Source: Hedera helix (taxonomy: Eukaryota; Streptophyta; Magnoliopsida; Apiales; Araliaceae). Taken from it: a stretch of 64,000 bases of DNA. The notes under the pieces were generated by a model. It ran no database searches and was not told where the DNA came from. It saw only the letters and a program-made list of their open reading frames with translations. Position 1 is the first letter of the stretch. Every line of letters begins with the position of its first letter. The position numbers were made by a program, and so were the translations under genes. The stretch is from NCBI GenBank assembly GCA_947179155.2, contig OX359281.1, positions 42,629,467 through 42,693,466 on the forward strand, in the 5' to 3' direction. Below, piece by piece: positions 25,801 to 37,169 of this stretch.

Positions 25801-26820
25801 CTGGTTTCCTCAGGAATACGTACAAGTGTCTCTCTTATTATTAAGTATATACATGGTTGTAACTTGTCAAAAACAAAGAAAAAAAAGGAGTCTATACATG
25901 GTTATAGATCTCCTAAGGTGCAAGAACTAGCAAACACTGCTTTGATTTAACGCTTCCACAGTTCCACTAGTAGATAATTAGAGTTTTCTCTTTTGCAATA
26001 TAACAAAATTCTTGTACTTTTATAGATTTCTTAATCATCAGCGAGTTTTTCACCTAGTATAAAAACAGATGAAAATAAAAATTTCTCTATATTATGATCG
26101 ACCATCACCCCAACTTAATATGAATCTTTTTCTATTTTGATTATTGTTTGTGTGTTTGACATAAGAACTCAAGGATGTCCCCTTTTATCTGCAAAAGACC
26201 TCTTGATCCTAAATCGCTGTTGGTGGCAAATATTTTTAAATTGATGTAAAGATGACCATGAAGTTCTTGGATTAATGTATGTGATTTTTCTGTCCATATA
26301 TTTTTCAGGTACACTTGCTATGTCATCTTGAAGCTGTCCAAGGTCTCTAATGCAGTTGTGGATGTTGTTCTTGCACGTTGTGCAGAGAGGCAGTGAAATT
26401 TGCAGACATGGTTTTTAAAGAGTCACCGAAAAATTCATTCCCTGTTCGCAATTCCAGGAACAGAAAATACATGCTTGACGGAGGGGATCGTGCATTTATC
26501 AATGCATCATGATCTGCTTCAGTTGAAATGGTAACCATTCAGTTTCCTTTCTGATCATCCTCTGGATAATGGCTCGTGCAAAAATTAATTTTTCATTCGG
26601 TCGTATGATATTCAGAGTTCAAAATCATCATCTTCGTGTACATATTTTACAAAGCTGTAAGCAAAATCTTGGAAAGGACGGTATGCTGCTGAGCTATATT
26701 CTGTAGTTTGTTGGAAGCCTCCTTTTTTATACTTTTTAGTAGTGGTTCATTTTGTTAAATATACATAATACTCATAATTTGTGAATCTATTTATCTCTGT
26801 GATGGTTGTATTTTTTCTAA
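22850..26820 (+). ncRNA. Possible spliced non-coding transcript (uncertain)
   Basis: No protein domain is recognisable here, yet the region looks like a transcribed, spliced locus. A leader-like stretch with AAACCCTAG and a 9-codon frame (MRASVAKEM) ends at AATCAAG|GTGAGC near 23055. An acceptor-like TTGTAG follows near 23199, before a 31-codon frame from 23208. Further acceptor/donor-like pairs occur near 23885-24030 and 26309-26540, the latter with a 28-residue open stretch that I cannot assign. It could equally be unrelated intergenic DNA. Confidence 0.2.
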
Positions 26821-27010
26821 GCTTAATTCTTGATAGCTGGGCTGATTAATTAATTTCCATCTTTCCATCCGTTTAAGGGGAAAAAAATAAAATAAAAGAA
26901 TTTGAACAGCTTGTTGGAATAGGAAGAGTCTATCTCCGGGTTAGTTGGGAACACAAAAAAGAAATCTCTAACCATTGGGCTCAAATCACCTATTACCAAA
27001 TTTTTATATT

Positions 27011-27149
27011 TTTCTGTATCGAACATATAGCGAAGATTTTTAAAATCTATGACGACAGTATGTCTCGTCGTTGTAGATCTACAAAAAAATAAGATTATGG
27101 ACACCATAAATCTTAAAAACCGTCATCATATATCTTGATACAGAGAAAC
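27011..27149. repeat. Palindromic repeat with CTATGACGAC motif (CACTA-like subterminal repeat)
   Basis: Left and right arms of about 55 bases are imperfect inverted repeats (TCTGTATCGAACATATAGCG against its complement ending GATACAGAGA). The centre is GTAGATCTAC followed by an A-run. The CTATGACGAC motif and the GTAG/A-run centre recur at 63547-63690. The style resembles subterminal repeats of CACTA elements, but no CACTR terminus is present, so the class is uncertain. Confidence 0.5.
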
Positions 27150-27477
27150 AGAGGAATTTAATAACAGGTGATCTCACACCTTAACCACGGGTATTGTTTG
27201 CAGTTGGCTTGTTCTTTATCCACTATTAAGAGTATTTGTTTTCTATTAAATAATATTTTGTTTTGTTTAATGAGGAGACTCCTTCAAGGGAGGCATGTCA
27301 TGAAATTCCGGCAAGGGACAGAAAGCGTGAGATCCGGTTAGAAGGTGACCCAAAATTTTCTTTCTATTTTATATTATCCCTTGCCCTAGAAAGAGGGATG
27401 AGATTTTGCAACACAATAAGATCATGGTGGACTTAGAGAGAGAAAGTGGAGAGAGAGTAGAAAAAGAGGTTTTAACT

Positions 27478-27532
27478 TGTGTGTTATACAATTGAACTTC
27501 TCTGTTAGATATAACTTGTTTTTACCCATTTT
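27478..27532. repeat. ~50-base dispersed repeat, copy 1
   Basis: The segment containing TTATACAATTGAA and ATATAACTTGTTTTTAC matches 42382-42436 at about 85 percent by eye, in the same orientation. It may be the end of an unidentified MITE. Confidence 0.5.
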
Positions 27533-28188
27533 AGACCACAACAAATCAAGATCCGTTACTCTCATGATCACGTCATTGCTTTCTCAGTGAACTGAATCAG
27601 ACAAAAGCTTCCCAATAGTTAAAAGACAGTATACTGCTACTGCTAGCTACTTTTGACATTAAAGCCAACCCAGGAATCTTATAGAGTCCCTCAATTATAC
27701 TGTCCTAACTAAGCCTTTACTTTTCATCATGTTCTTTCCTTACTTAGCTGAAAGAAAGAACAGATAGCATCATTACTCATTTACTACAACAAGTACATAG
27801 CAGCAGTAAAAACTAGAAGAACGATCTGTTTGAGTAACAAGAGGCTTCCATTCTTTATACCATATTATCATTTTATGAAAGGGGACAACAAATATATAAA
27901 TCTGTTACATATTTATACATAAAAGAACGATCAATAACAAATGTTTGCTAAGATAAAAAAAACTTAATTTGCATTACAGCTGGTTGTAGCTTCTTTTGGA
28001 TTCATTTCCCTTCTGTTCTTGAATAGAAAAAAAGAAAAAAGAGACGACAAATAATAAAAAAAAATATTGAACTAGATAGACAGAAAAATAAAAGTACAAC
28101 CACCCCAAAAGCTAATTCATCTAGTTAATAGTAAATATAATTTATTTTCCTTTTCCTTTCTTTCTTGCCATGTTCTTACATTCTCTCC
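27533..28188. other. Intergenic and probable 3' UTR of the BYPASS1-like gene
   Basis: AT-rich sequence without coding frames. The part nearest 28188 should be the 3' UTR of the minus-strand gene. No specific signal could be supported. Confidence 0.35.
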
Positions 28189-29256
28189 CTACATATGACT
28201 GCAAAAGTCTAAAAGCTTCTTCCTTCCCTCAACAATTTCATCAAAAAAATCATCAAGCTGGCCAATAATATTATCAGCACCAGATCTCAGAACCCCAAAA
28301 CACCCTTTCAAATTCTCCACTCTATTTCTCATTTCAACTTCTGATTCCCAATCCACCACAATCCCTTGTGAACACTTCCTATCCAGTACCCCCCTTAGCT
28401 CATCCATGGCGATTTTGGATTTTTGAAACTCGTATAACAGAATCCCTGGCCGGCCGTTCATCTGGTTAATCTCAGCTGTCACCCTCTGCTGCAGCCTCCC
28501 TGTGGAGATCATAAAAGCCGATCCGAAAAACAAACAACCTTCTTCATAGTCTCCTTGAAGAAAATTTGATTCAGGCGAACAAAATACCAACCCATATAAC
28601 AAGATCCTGAGTAGGAGTGAACCAACGTTTCTCATTGCGTATAGAACTCCTCTGAATCCACTGAACCCGTTGAGCTTCGATTCAACAGACACTTTCTCGT
28701 CGAAACGCAGCAGGGATAGAGGCTCAATTCTTGTCTCCATTAGTGATCTGTTTTCTTCCTCCAATCCTACAGCTTCTCTTCTACATCCTGAAATCGCCCG
28801 AATCACCTGTTTTCAAGAATTCAATCAAGAAAATATAAATATTTTTTGTGTGGGAAAACGATAACAACTTGGTTTCATCAGTTAGTATTTATTAACCTGT
28901 CTGAAGAGCTGGGGACTAAAAAGGCGATGATTTTCGAAAGAGGAAGCGATATTTAATCCAGAGGAATAATAATTCTCCATGTTTGATATGCCAGACTTGA
29001 GTACGTGACAGACTTCCCATAACTTGGAGCTCTCATCCATGTATTCGTCAAGCCATTTTTCGCCCCCGGGCAAGTGAAGTTTTTGAACTAGGAGGGTTAG
29101 CTGAGTGTGGAAGGATCGTAGAAGCGACAGAGCTCTCTGGAGGAATTGAATTGACATGAAATTACTAGAAAGAAAGACCCTTTCGAGATCATCGATCCCT
29201 CTGGTTAGAAAGGAGTAGAAGCCATTAACAGAGTTGGTGGAAGAAGGATCCATCAT
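28189..29256 (-). CDS. BYPASS1 (BPS1)-like protein, two exons
   Basis: Two exons on the minus strand, 29256-28897 and 28806-28189, join in phase 0 (FRQ|VIRAIS) to give 325 residues. The donor is CAG|GTTAAT and the acceptor AACAG|GTG. The product matches the plant-specific BYPASS1/ROH1-related family by my recognition of blocks such as FMSIQFLQRALS, LHLPGGEKWLDEYMDES and ISGCRREAVGLEEENR. A hydrophobic stretch, GSLLLRILLYGLVF, lies near residue 165. The family contains BPS1, whose loss releases a root-derived growth-arrest signal. The biochemical role is not known, so no reaction is proposed. Two ATGs are adjacent (29256 and 29253), so the start may be one codon shorter. Confidence 0.85.
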
Positions 29257-29639
29257 AAGAAATTATGAGAAAAGAGAGAAGAATAAAAAGGGTTATAAAG
29301 AGAGAGATTTAAATTGTGAATGAGAAGAATGAGGAAAAGGGAATGAATATCTTAGAAGCTCAGTTTCTTAGGATTGTTGGTAGCAATGATGGGTGTTTCC
29401 TATAGAGGGGAAAGGATGATTGGTAATCTGCCATTTTCGTTGTTTAATGGACAGAAGGGAAGAAAAAGATGGGGAAAAAGGAAAATACCCAAGAACCTAT
29501 GGAGGGTGAGAGAGAGTGGGAGTGAAAGGAGGACACTCAAGAGACATGAAATTCTCATGAGCCCCGTTTCTCCCTTTTTTTCTTATATGTTTTTTTGTGT
29601 ACATACTTTAAAAGACTTTTGTTAAAAAAGTGTAGTTGT

Positions 29640-29810
29640 AGTTGCCATAAATTTGTTAAACTAGTCTGGATAAATTTATCCCTTCAAATTGCCAATTGAT
29701 TTCAAAGTAGTTCGTCAATTAATGAACACTAGCTTTCTCATAATTGTCATTTAGAGTCAATTCACTTCTTTCAATTGATTTTTTTTCCTTTTTTTCGTGT
29801 CACGTGCTAC
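29640..29810. repeat. Partial copy of a long-inverted-repeat MITE family ('B')
   Basis: The stretch with CAATTGATTTCAAAGTAGTT and TCATAATTGTCATTTAGAGT resembles the left half of the full element at 52018-52448. It also resembles 32860-33010. The right half is not evident, so this is a fragment. Confidence 0.5.
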
Positions 29811-29898
29811 GCATGCCTATGTCTAATAATAATATTTATATCATTTGACGACGTAAAATACTTTGCAAGTAATATGTAAATTGGATCCAATTTACATG

Positions 29899-30025
29899 AA
29901 GTGAACTTCATGGTAAGTTCACTTTTAGATCAATAAGGTGCTGACACGCAGACTAAGGAGTGTTCTCTCTATATGCGTGTCAACACTTTATTGGTCTAGA
30001 AATGAACTTACCATGAAGTTTACTT
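29899..30025. repeat. Small hairpin MITE: 52-base arms, 23-base loop
   Basis: Bases 29899-29950 and 29974-30025 are inverted repeats with about 6 mismatches in 52, both carrying ACTTCATGGTAAGTTCA and TGACACGCA. There is no coding frame. It lies about 640 bases upstream of the BYPASS1-like start codon. If transcribed it would form a long near-perfect stem, so a MITE origin with small-RNA potential is plausible. Confidence 0.85.
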
Positions 30026-30750
30026 TATAATAACCGGATTAATGTAAACTCATATTTTCAATAGTCAAATGACAAAAATATGAGAACAAGGCAAGTGGTA
30101 CGTTTAAAATCTTGTTGGGCATTGCTGTATGACGTTAGATTGACGTTATTGGTGTTGTAAAAAGTTTGACTGATATTCTTTTATTCTTCTACTACTACGA
30201 AGTACTCCACTAAATTCTTCCTTTTGGGTATGAGTTCCCTCTTTTGATTTAAGTGCTCTTTGCCTTCTCCTTTCCCCTTTTTCTTCCTCGAGCAACTGAC
30301 TTTGTTCCCGTAAATCCCCTGTTGTATTGAAATTTGTGGGGGTTGTTTCTCCTAGATACTAATTTCTTACTTAATAGTATTCTCTGGCTTTGTTATAAAT
30401 TATATAATTATTATTAATTTTTAAAAATTAATTTGAGATATTTTTAAATTAAAAATTGAGACGACTCGTTAAAAATTATAAAACAATGAAACTTAACGTA
30501 AATAATACTTTTTAAATAGTTTACAATATTCATCATTATATTAATTAAAATTAAAATAATTTATATCAATTTTAAGTTTAAAAATCTTTTAAGTTAACTT
30601 TCAAAAGTTAACAATGGTTAAATAACATGAAACAGAGAAAATACTTGTTTTTGTTTTTCTTAAAGAGATGAAATGATGAAATTCTTTGAATGTGTTTTAT
30701 GCTTTACACACAAGATCATTCTTTATTGGCCACCTAAATCTTTAAATCAT

Positions 30751-30966
30751 AGTTATTTTCTTACCAACCCCCTTCTCATTTTGTTGATAGCTACCGGTCT
30801 CCAATGAATAAAACTCACATGATTTTGTTTTTATTTTTTCCCGATAACATTAAGAACATAGTTTCTTACTAACCCTCTTCTCATTTTGTTGATGGCTACC
30901 AGTCTCCAATGAATAAAACTCACATGATTTTGTTTTTATTTTTCTTTGATATCATTAAGAACATAA
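30751..30966 (+). repeat. Tandem duplication, two ~108-base units
   Basis: Units 30751-30859 and 30860-30966 both contain CTTCTCATTTTGTTGATRGC, CTCCAATGAATAAAACTCAC and a closing CATTAAGAACATA. They differ at only a few positions, so the duplication is fairly recent. Confidence 0.9.
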
Positions 30967-31452
30967 TATACAATTTATATATATGTATGGAGGAGGGGTG
31001 TTAAGAATTGAACTCCCGTTGTCACCTATATAAACTTGGTTCGCCAATGCTATTACCCTAATTCTCATCTCGCATCAAATTTTCCTGTTTGATCATTATT
31101 AATCAATTAATTCCCAAAACAGGGGAAACTTAAATAGAAATGAAAGCATAGGGCGAGAAAAAGAATAGAAGCAACTAAATGAAAGATTTCTCCTCTTGCT
31201 CGGATGCTCATATATTATACACTCGGATTGTGTAACAAAGTTTGCTACATTTTAACCTTGTTGTAGTGTAGATGTACGTAGTGAAAAAGAAAATGCCTTT
31301 ACTATATATTTCCCATATTTAAATAATATCCAAAATGATATTTAATGAAAATTTGTTATGATTTTCAATCCAATAGTAAATGGTAGGTGATTGGGTGCAG
31401 GGACCATTTCCCTTAATGCTCCGAGTGAGCTTCCAATTTTTTTTTCCTTCTG

Positions 31453-31454
<2 letters not shown>

Positions 31455-31533
<79 letters not shown>

Positions 31534-31548
31534 TTTCTTTTTTTTCTT
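31455..31548. repeat. (TA)n microsatellite followed by poly-T
   Basis: About 30 TA units run to 31515, followed by a T-rich tract of about 30 bases. Assembly length here is likely uncertain. Confidence 0.95.
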
Positions 31549-31913
31549 CTACCTAGGAAAAGGGGGGACCAGGAAATCTTAAATGTTTTGGGGCGTTGAT
31601 GTTTGTTTATTAATTTGTTTGTCTAAGTGGGTGCTCGTGGGTTTTTGGACAATGGGACACTTTGAGAGGATGTTGGTCTTTTGAGATCTCAATGGAAAGT
31701 GAATTAAGGGCATTAGATCCATTATTTTAAGGGCATTGAGTAGGGTTCCCTATATAATTCCTCCGAGGATAATATTAGAGATATTAGATTTATAAAAATC
31801 TAATATCTATCTGGCACTAACTTAAGATCAACTCAGTATTTATAAAAATATCAATCCCCAAAAAATAAAAAAAGTAAGAAGAAAACCAAAGTAAAATTAG
31901 GGCCCCAATTAGG

Positions 31914-31916
<3 letters not shown>

Positions 31917-31960
<44 letters not shown>
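31917..31960. repeat. (TA)n microsatellite
   Basis: About 22 uninterrupted TA units. Confidence 0.95.
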
Positions 31961-31964
<4 letters not shown>

Positions 31965-32421
31965 CAAATGCCTAAAATGTAGAGCCTAAATCATTGACAC
32001 TTAACCTTTCATATAAATAAATGTGTTGAGTGTGATTAGATGAAATCATAATTTTCTATCCAACTCACAATCACAAAACCTTCTTCTACTCTACGTACTT
32101 TATTAATCTTGTGATCAGTTCATTTAACTGATTCTGGATGAATGAATACTTGTAATGAGGATAATGAGTGTGCATGTTATTGATTATTTTTAATAAAAAC
32201 TAATAAAATTTTGATTGGGTTTTTAGGTGTTACGTAATTATATGAATTATGATTCTAAGTAAGATTTTAACCAAAATATTAAAAAGAAGTGATTAATTAT
32301 ATAAAAATCAAGAAAATCGATTTTTGAAAATAAAGATCAAACCAAAGGGTAAAAGGGGTTGCGACTTCAATAAAATTGGAGGAGAAAGATGTCATTTTAA
32401 TAGTTATATAAGTTTTTCACC

Positions 32422-32720
32422 TTTTTTTTTTTTTTTGATGAACTGTCAAGAATGGAATTTTTATTGATTCAAATCATCCCCCACAAGTAAAGAAATAATA
32501 TTAAAGTGAACTTCTTTCATCCATAAAGTGGCTACGTGAAAATTAATCTGTTGAGCGAATTCCACAAGACTATGAGTTACTCAATTATCTTTACGTGAAA
32601 ATTCATCTGTTGAGCGAGTTCTGCAAGACCATGAGCTATTCAATTATCTTTCCTCCTAACCTGATCAGTCACAATTATCTTTCCTCCTAACCTGATCAGT
32701 AAAAGCACACGCTCATCACA
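32422..32720 (-). pseudogene. 5'-truncated LINE 3' end: RNase H-like tail plus poly-A, with internal duplications
   Basis: On the minus strand the frame reads like the C-terminus of the RNase H domain of plant L1-type LINEs: RRKDN, then (I/V)AHGLAELAQQMNFHV, then ATLWMKEVHFNIISLLVGDD to a stop near 32460. A run of about 15 A follows (T on the plus strand at 32422-32436), as expected of a LINE tail. Two segments are duplicated in tandem: the ~63-base block encoding the AHxLxExAQQxNFHV motif, and a ~30-base block with CCTCCTAACCTGATCAGT. A stop interrupts each repeat of the motif. It is a dead fragment. Confidence 0.75.
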
Positions 32721-32859
32721 TGACAATCTTGGAAAATATCATTAATTAAGATAAGAGGACAATTTGAATGATATAAAAAGGACAAATTGACAAATTAATC
32801 TGTTCTCTATATTTTGGTTAAATAGTTAATTTCTTAAAAATTTGAAATTAATATTAATT

Positions 32860-33010
32860 TGCTGAATAACAGATATGTCCCTTCAAGTTGTCAATTAATT
32901 TTAAACTAGTCTCTCAATTGACAAAATGAACACTTTTATTTTTATAATTACCACTCATACTCAATTTTATTTTTGGACTGGTAAAATCATGTGCTAGTCA
33001 AATGTGTAAT
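32860..33010. repeat. Partial copy of MITE family 'B'
   Basis: The text with TTCAAGTTGTCAATTAATTT, CTAGTCTCTCAATTGACAAA and a closing ATCATGTGCTAGTCA matches the left half of the full-length element at 52018-52448 and the fragment at 29640. Confidence 0.5.
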
Positions 33011-35390
33011 TCAGTCTAAATCTACCTTACCCGGCCACCATCCTTTTCATTAATTCTACCTATCTATGAATGTGTGACACTTAAATACCCTCAAAATTTT
33101 TTTGTACGGATAATGTTTCATTTTCTACTTAATAGTTATAGATAGTGGATGGGACATTGTTTCTTCATAAATGAAAAGGATATGAAAACTGAAGGCAGGG
33201 AAATTGGAGAAGCTGGGTTGGTCTTACCATATTAAATGGAATTGGTTATATTGTTAGAGGACTCCTAGCTGGCTGACACTAGTCTCATCATTGTCTTAGA
33301 AATTGAATGTTTATTTATTGAAGATATATTATCAATTTAAATTAAAGGAAAGCTACTTTATTTAGTTAATTTTAAGGTAAGTGAATGAGCCTTTATTTGG
33401 TTTTAAGGCAGGCGAATGATGGCGTCTCTGTGTGATTAATTATTAATGGGACATGCACCAACACTTAGTAATACAAATTTTTTTTTTACCCCTTCATAGA
33501 ATGTTAGTCGACTTGAATTGTCATGAATTTGCTAACATTCGAAATGATTTTTTTTTTTTGGTTTTGAAATTTCTATTTTTTTGGAGAATATAATATAATT
33601 TCATAATTAAGTACTATCATCACTATTACATATTAAGAATTAATCAAATCTTACTAAATAAGGAAGAAATAAACTTACAAACAAACCTCATATAATTAAA
33701 AAGAAAAAAAGTTTAGCTTAAATGAAGAAATAAATTCACCTAAATGAAAATTAAAATTAAAAAGTAGATGTCAAGTACCTCAATATCTAGGTAATTAGGC
33801 TCCTCATCGGCTCGAAATGATTTTTAATTATTTGGCTTATATAACATTTGTTGAAGACTCAATTAAACATAACTTGAAATGATCCCCCCCCCCCCCCCGC
33901 CCCGTTCCAATTCCGTTTGGGATTTATTTCATAATCTAAAAATAGCCCAATTTTTTATAGAGCTTAGCTAGGTTAAATTTGTAGTGAACTTGTATGATCC
34001 ATGTTACATTAATTTATTACTAATACAGCAAACAATTGTGTAAACTGGCCAACATTCTTTTTTTTGTGAATGCTAATGTAATGTATAGCTTTATATGTTT
34101 TTTTTTTTTCAACTTCATTGCATCTTGTAGGAAAATTGTCAACTATATGAGGTTGTCGGGTGAAGATAAGGCAATTAAATGATGGTCAACCAAAGTAACT
34201 TGGCCCTTTACAAAGAAACAAGAGATGAGAGCATTTCCCCTTGATATGATGACAAAGGAAGACAGCTAAAGGTCTCAATTATCAGTATCTTTTAGTTCAC
34301 ATATGCTAAAATTCTTTACATCCACATTAATCCACATTTTATAACCCATTTCTCTTTTCTTTTTTCTTTTGACTAATATTGATAATGAAAGATTCAAATC
34401 AAGGGGATGCCTTTTCTTGGTTCAACTAGGCAAAGTCCCACCATTAGGCTTCCTTTTTTCCACTATATATGCCTTTTAGCCCCCATGTCGACCCCTGAAA
34501 GAGGGATCTTTCAAAATTATATAGTTACATGTTTGACAAGTAAAGCTACACTAGAACATTTATACTAATCTAGTACCCACAAGTGGTTCTAGGCTTTAAG
34601 TTGGTTTCCTAAAAGAGACCTTAGGGTCACCTTGTCCATTGTTGCATTATTCTTGTAAAGTTTAAAGGCTTTACTTACCTCACCACATGCGTAAGCCGGA
34701 ATGTTATATATGAGTTCTAACTCGGAATATGCGAGTTAGATTGTGGTATATATCGTAATGTATGTAAACTTTCAAGTGTATAACTAAAAATTTTAACATC
34801 TCACGACTTTTGATTGATCTATAGTGGGTCAAAATATATAATTTCATTCATTTTCTTAAATTATAAATTGAGTTTTATTTTTTGCAATTGTCATTTATAC
34901 GACTAAATGACATTTCTATCAATTCAAGGTATCACGCGGTATCATAGTCGTAGTTAAAGTTCATTTTTCGTCAATTAAATTCTCTAAGTGGTTGATTTGT
35001 ATCTATTCTATTAGTTATAATTTAAGATCGAAATATAACACAATTACAAAAAAAATTAGAATACACGATATATCCAGATTCACCAATTTGACTAGTCCTA
35101 CTTGTCTGATATATTCGTTAGATGTTTCGCACGCTCTACAATGATTCACACATCAAACAATTATTTTTATAGTAATTAGAAAACTCTAGCTGTTATATAA
35201 CATGGACTCAAGCCCAATATATTAGTAAACCAAAGACTGGATTACTAATAAATCATGGGTCCTTAACACTAATATACAACAATTAGAAAGTAATTACAAA
35301 AATAAAACACACACAAAATAATTACAAAAATAACACAATAATTTCAAACAATTTAATTTCACATTAATAAGGAACCTAAAATCAAGGCTG
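33011..35390. other. Intergenic, no gene recognised
   Basis: AT-rich sequence with short homopolymers (T runs, a 14-base C run near 33885). No coding frame, RNA gene or bordered element could be supported. Confidence 0.5.
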
Positions 35391-37160
35391 CCATAATTCA
35401 AAATTCAAAATTCAAATCATATGGATGAAAAAAAAAAAAAAAAATCTCGTCGTCTGTCTTCATCCACCCGCCTCCTCCCTCTCCTCTCTCCTGCCTATCA
35501 CCACCCCCAGCCGCCGGCTCCCCTCCCCTGGCCGCCGCCTCCCTCGCCGCCGCCGGCTCCCCTCCCCTGGCCGCCGCCTCCCCCGCCCCGCCGGTTCCCT
35601 TCCCCCAGCCGCAGCCTCCCTCCCCCTCCTCCAGATCTCCCCTCCCCATGTTTCAGATCCTGCGAAAAAGAAAGGGGCGGAAAGCAAGCATTAACTGTCA
35701 GATTATATTTTATTTAACTTCAACAAAAGTATAAAACTGCCAATGAGGAGAAGAAGAAGAAGAAGAACATTCGCCCTACAAACATAAGTACATGGTAACC
35801 AACCATTAATACGCATGTAACCAACCTTTAATACAACGGTAACCAAATCTTAATACAAAAGGTAACCAAACTGAAATATAAAGGTACCCAACCTTTAATA
35901 CAGAGGTAACCAACCTTTAATATAACAGTAACCAAACTTTAATAGAAAGGTAACCAAACTTTAATACAGAGGTAACCAACTTTTAATATAACAGTAACCA
36001 AACTTTAATAAAAAGGTAACCATTTAATATACATGTAACCAACCTTTAATACAAATATAGCCAACCTTTAATACAACGGTAGCCAAATCTTAATACAAAA
36101 GGTAACCAAACTGTAATACAGAGGTAACCAACCTTTAATACAAAGGTAACCAAACTTTAATACAGAGGTAACCAAACTTTAATACAGAGGTAACCAACCT
36201 TTAATATAAAAGTAACCAAACTTTAATAGAAAGGTAATCAAACTTTAATACAGAGGTAACCAACATTTAATATAAAAAGTAACCAAACTTTAATAGAAAG
36301 ATAACCAAACTTTTATGAATATTTGGTTACACACAAAAATTAAAATGGTTACCTCTGTATAAACATTTAGATACCAATTGAAATATAAAAAAAAGTTTAT
36401 TGTATTAATTTTTTTTTATCACTATTTGGTTACACACAAAACCTAAAATGGTTACCTTCGTATGAAAGTTTGGTTACTAACTAGAATATAAAAAAAAATA
36501 TTTACTGTGTTAAAAAAAATATGCAACGAGTGGAGGAAGGGGAGAGGGTGGGGGGTTGTGGTGGAGGGGAGGAGGGACGGGGGCGGGAGTGGGGGGAGGC
36601 GGCTGGGGGAGGGGGAGGGGGGAGGCGAGGCGAGGCGGCCAGGGGGGGAGGTGGCCGGGGGCGGGAGTGGGGTCGGCGGCTGGGGAAGGGGGAGGGGGAG
36701 GGGGAGGGGGAGGCGGGAGGCAGGGGAGGGGAGAGTTGGAGGCGGGAGAGGGGAGGCGGCCGAGGGCGGGAGGGGGAATATGCGGCTGGGGGAGGAGGAG
36801 GGGGATGGAAGATCAGCGGCTGGGGGAGGGGGAACCGGTGGCTGGAGGAGGGGGGGAACCGGCGGCTGGGGGAGGGGGAGGGGGAACCGGCGGCTGGAGG
36901 GGGAACCGACGGCTGGGGGAGGGGGAGGGGGGAACCAGCGGCTGGAGGAGGGGGAGGGGTAACCGGCGGCAGAGGAAGAACATGGAGATGATGGAGCCAG
37001 AGCAGAGTAAAATGCCAGTTAGGATCGTGGGAAGAGATATTTTGGCTATGCAATCCCTTAAATTAAGGACTTACAGTTATATTAATATTGTAAATAAAAA
37101 TAAAAACTGTAATATTATTGTAATTATTTTATAGAAGTATGATTTTTGTAATTAATTTTA
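35390..37160. repeat. Composite foldback-like structure: C-rich block, tandem array, G-rich block
   Basis: A C-rich block (35458-35655) is followed by a tandem array (35785-36310), a short part with the same motif inverted (36310-36490), and a G-rich block (36528-36970). The left block is rich in CTCCCCTGGCCGCCGCC and the right in its complement-like GGGGGAGGCGGC, so the strand could fold back on itself over more than 1 kb. Outer AT-rich flanks share ATTACAAAAAT-type motifs in inverted order. There is no transposase. A foldback or Mutator-like non-autonomous element is plausible; exact ends and target duplication are not visible. Long open frames here are low-complexity artefacts. Confidence 0.5.
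35785..36310 (+). repeat. Tandem array of ~19-22-base GTAACCAA units
   Basis: About 20-25 imperfect units of the type GGTAACCAAACTTTAATACA run head to tail. Variants alternate CAACC / CAAAC and TACAGA / TATAACA / AGAAAG, giving a higher-order pattern of two units. From 36310 to 36490 the same motif appears inverted (TTTGGTTACACACAAAA, GGTTACCTCTGTAT). Confidence 0.9.
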
Positions 37161-37169
37161 AAAATGTAC

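Noticed and set aside
29285..29320. TTTATAA on the minus strand as TATA box of the BYPASS1-like gene
   Set aside because: It lies under 45 bases from the start codon, which would leave almost no leader; a real start site is probably further upstream.
35785..36310. GTAACCAA array considered as a CRISPR-like array
   Set aside because: Units are directly adjacent without unique spacers, and the window is plant nuclear DNA.
35398..37134. Several overlapping open frames rich in Gly, Arg, Pro or Ala (both strands)
   Set aside because: They arise from C-rich and G-rich low-complexity DNA, occur in several frames at once, and have no domain or splice context.
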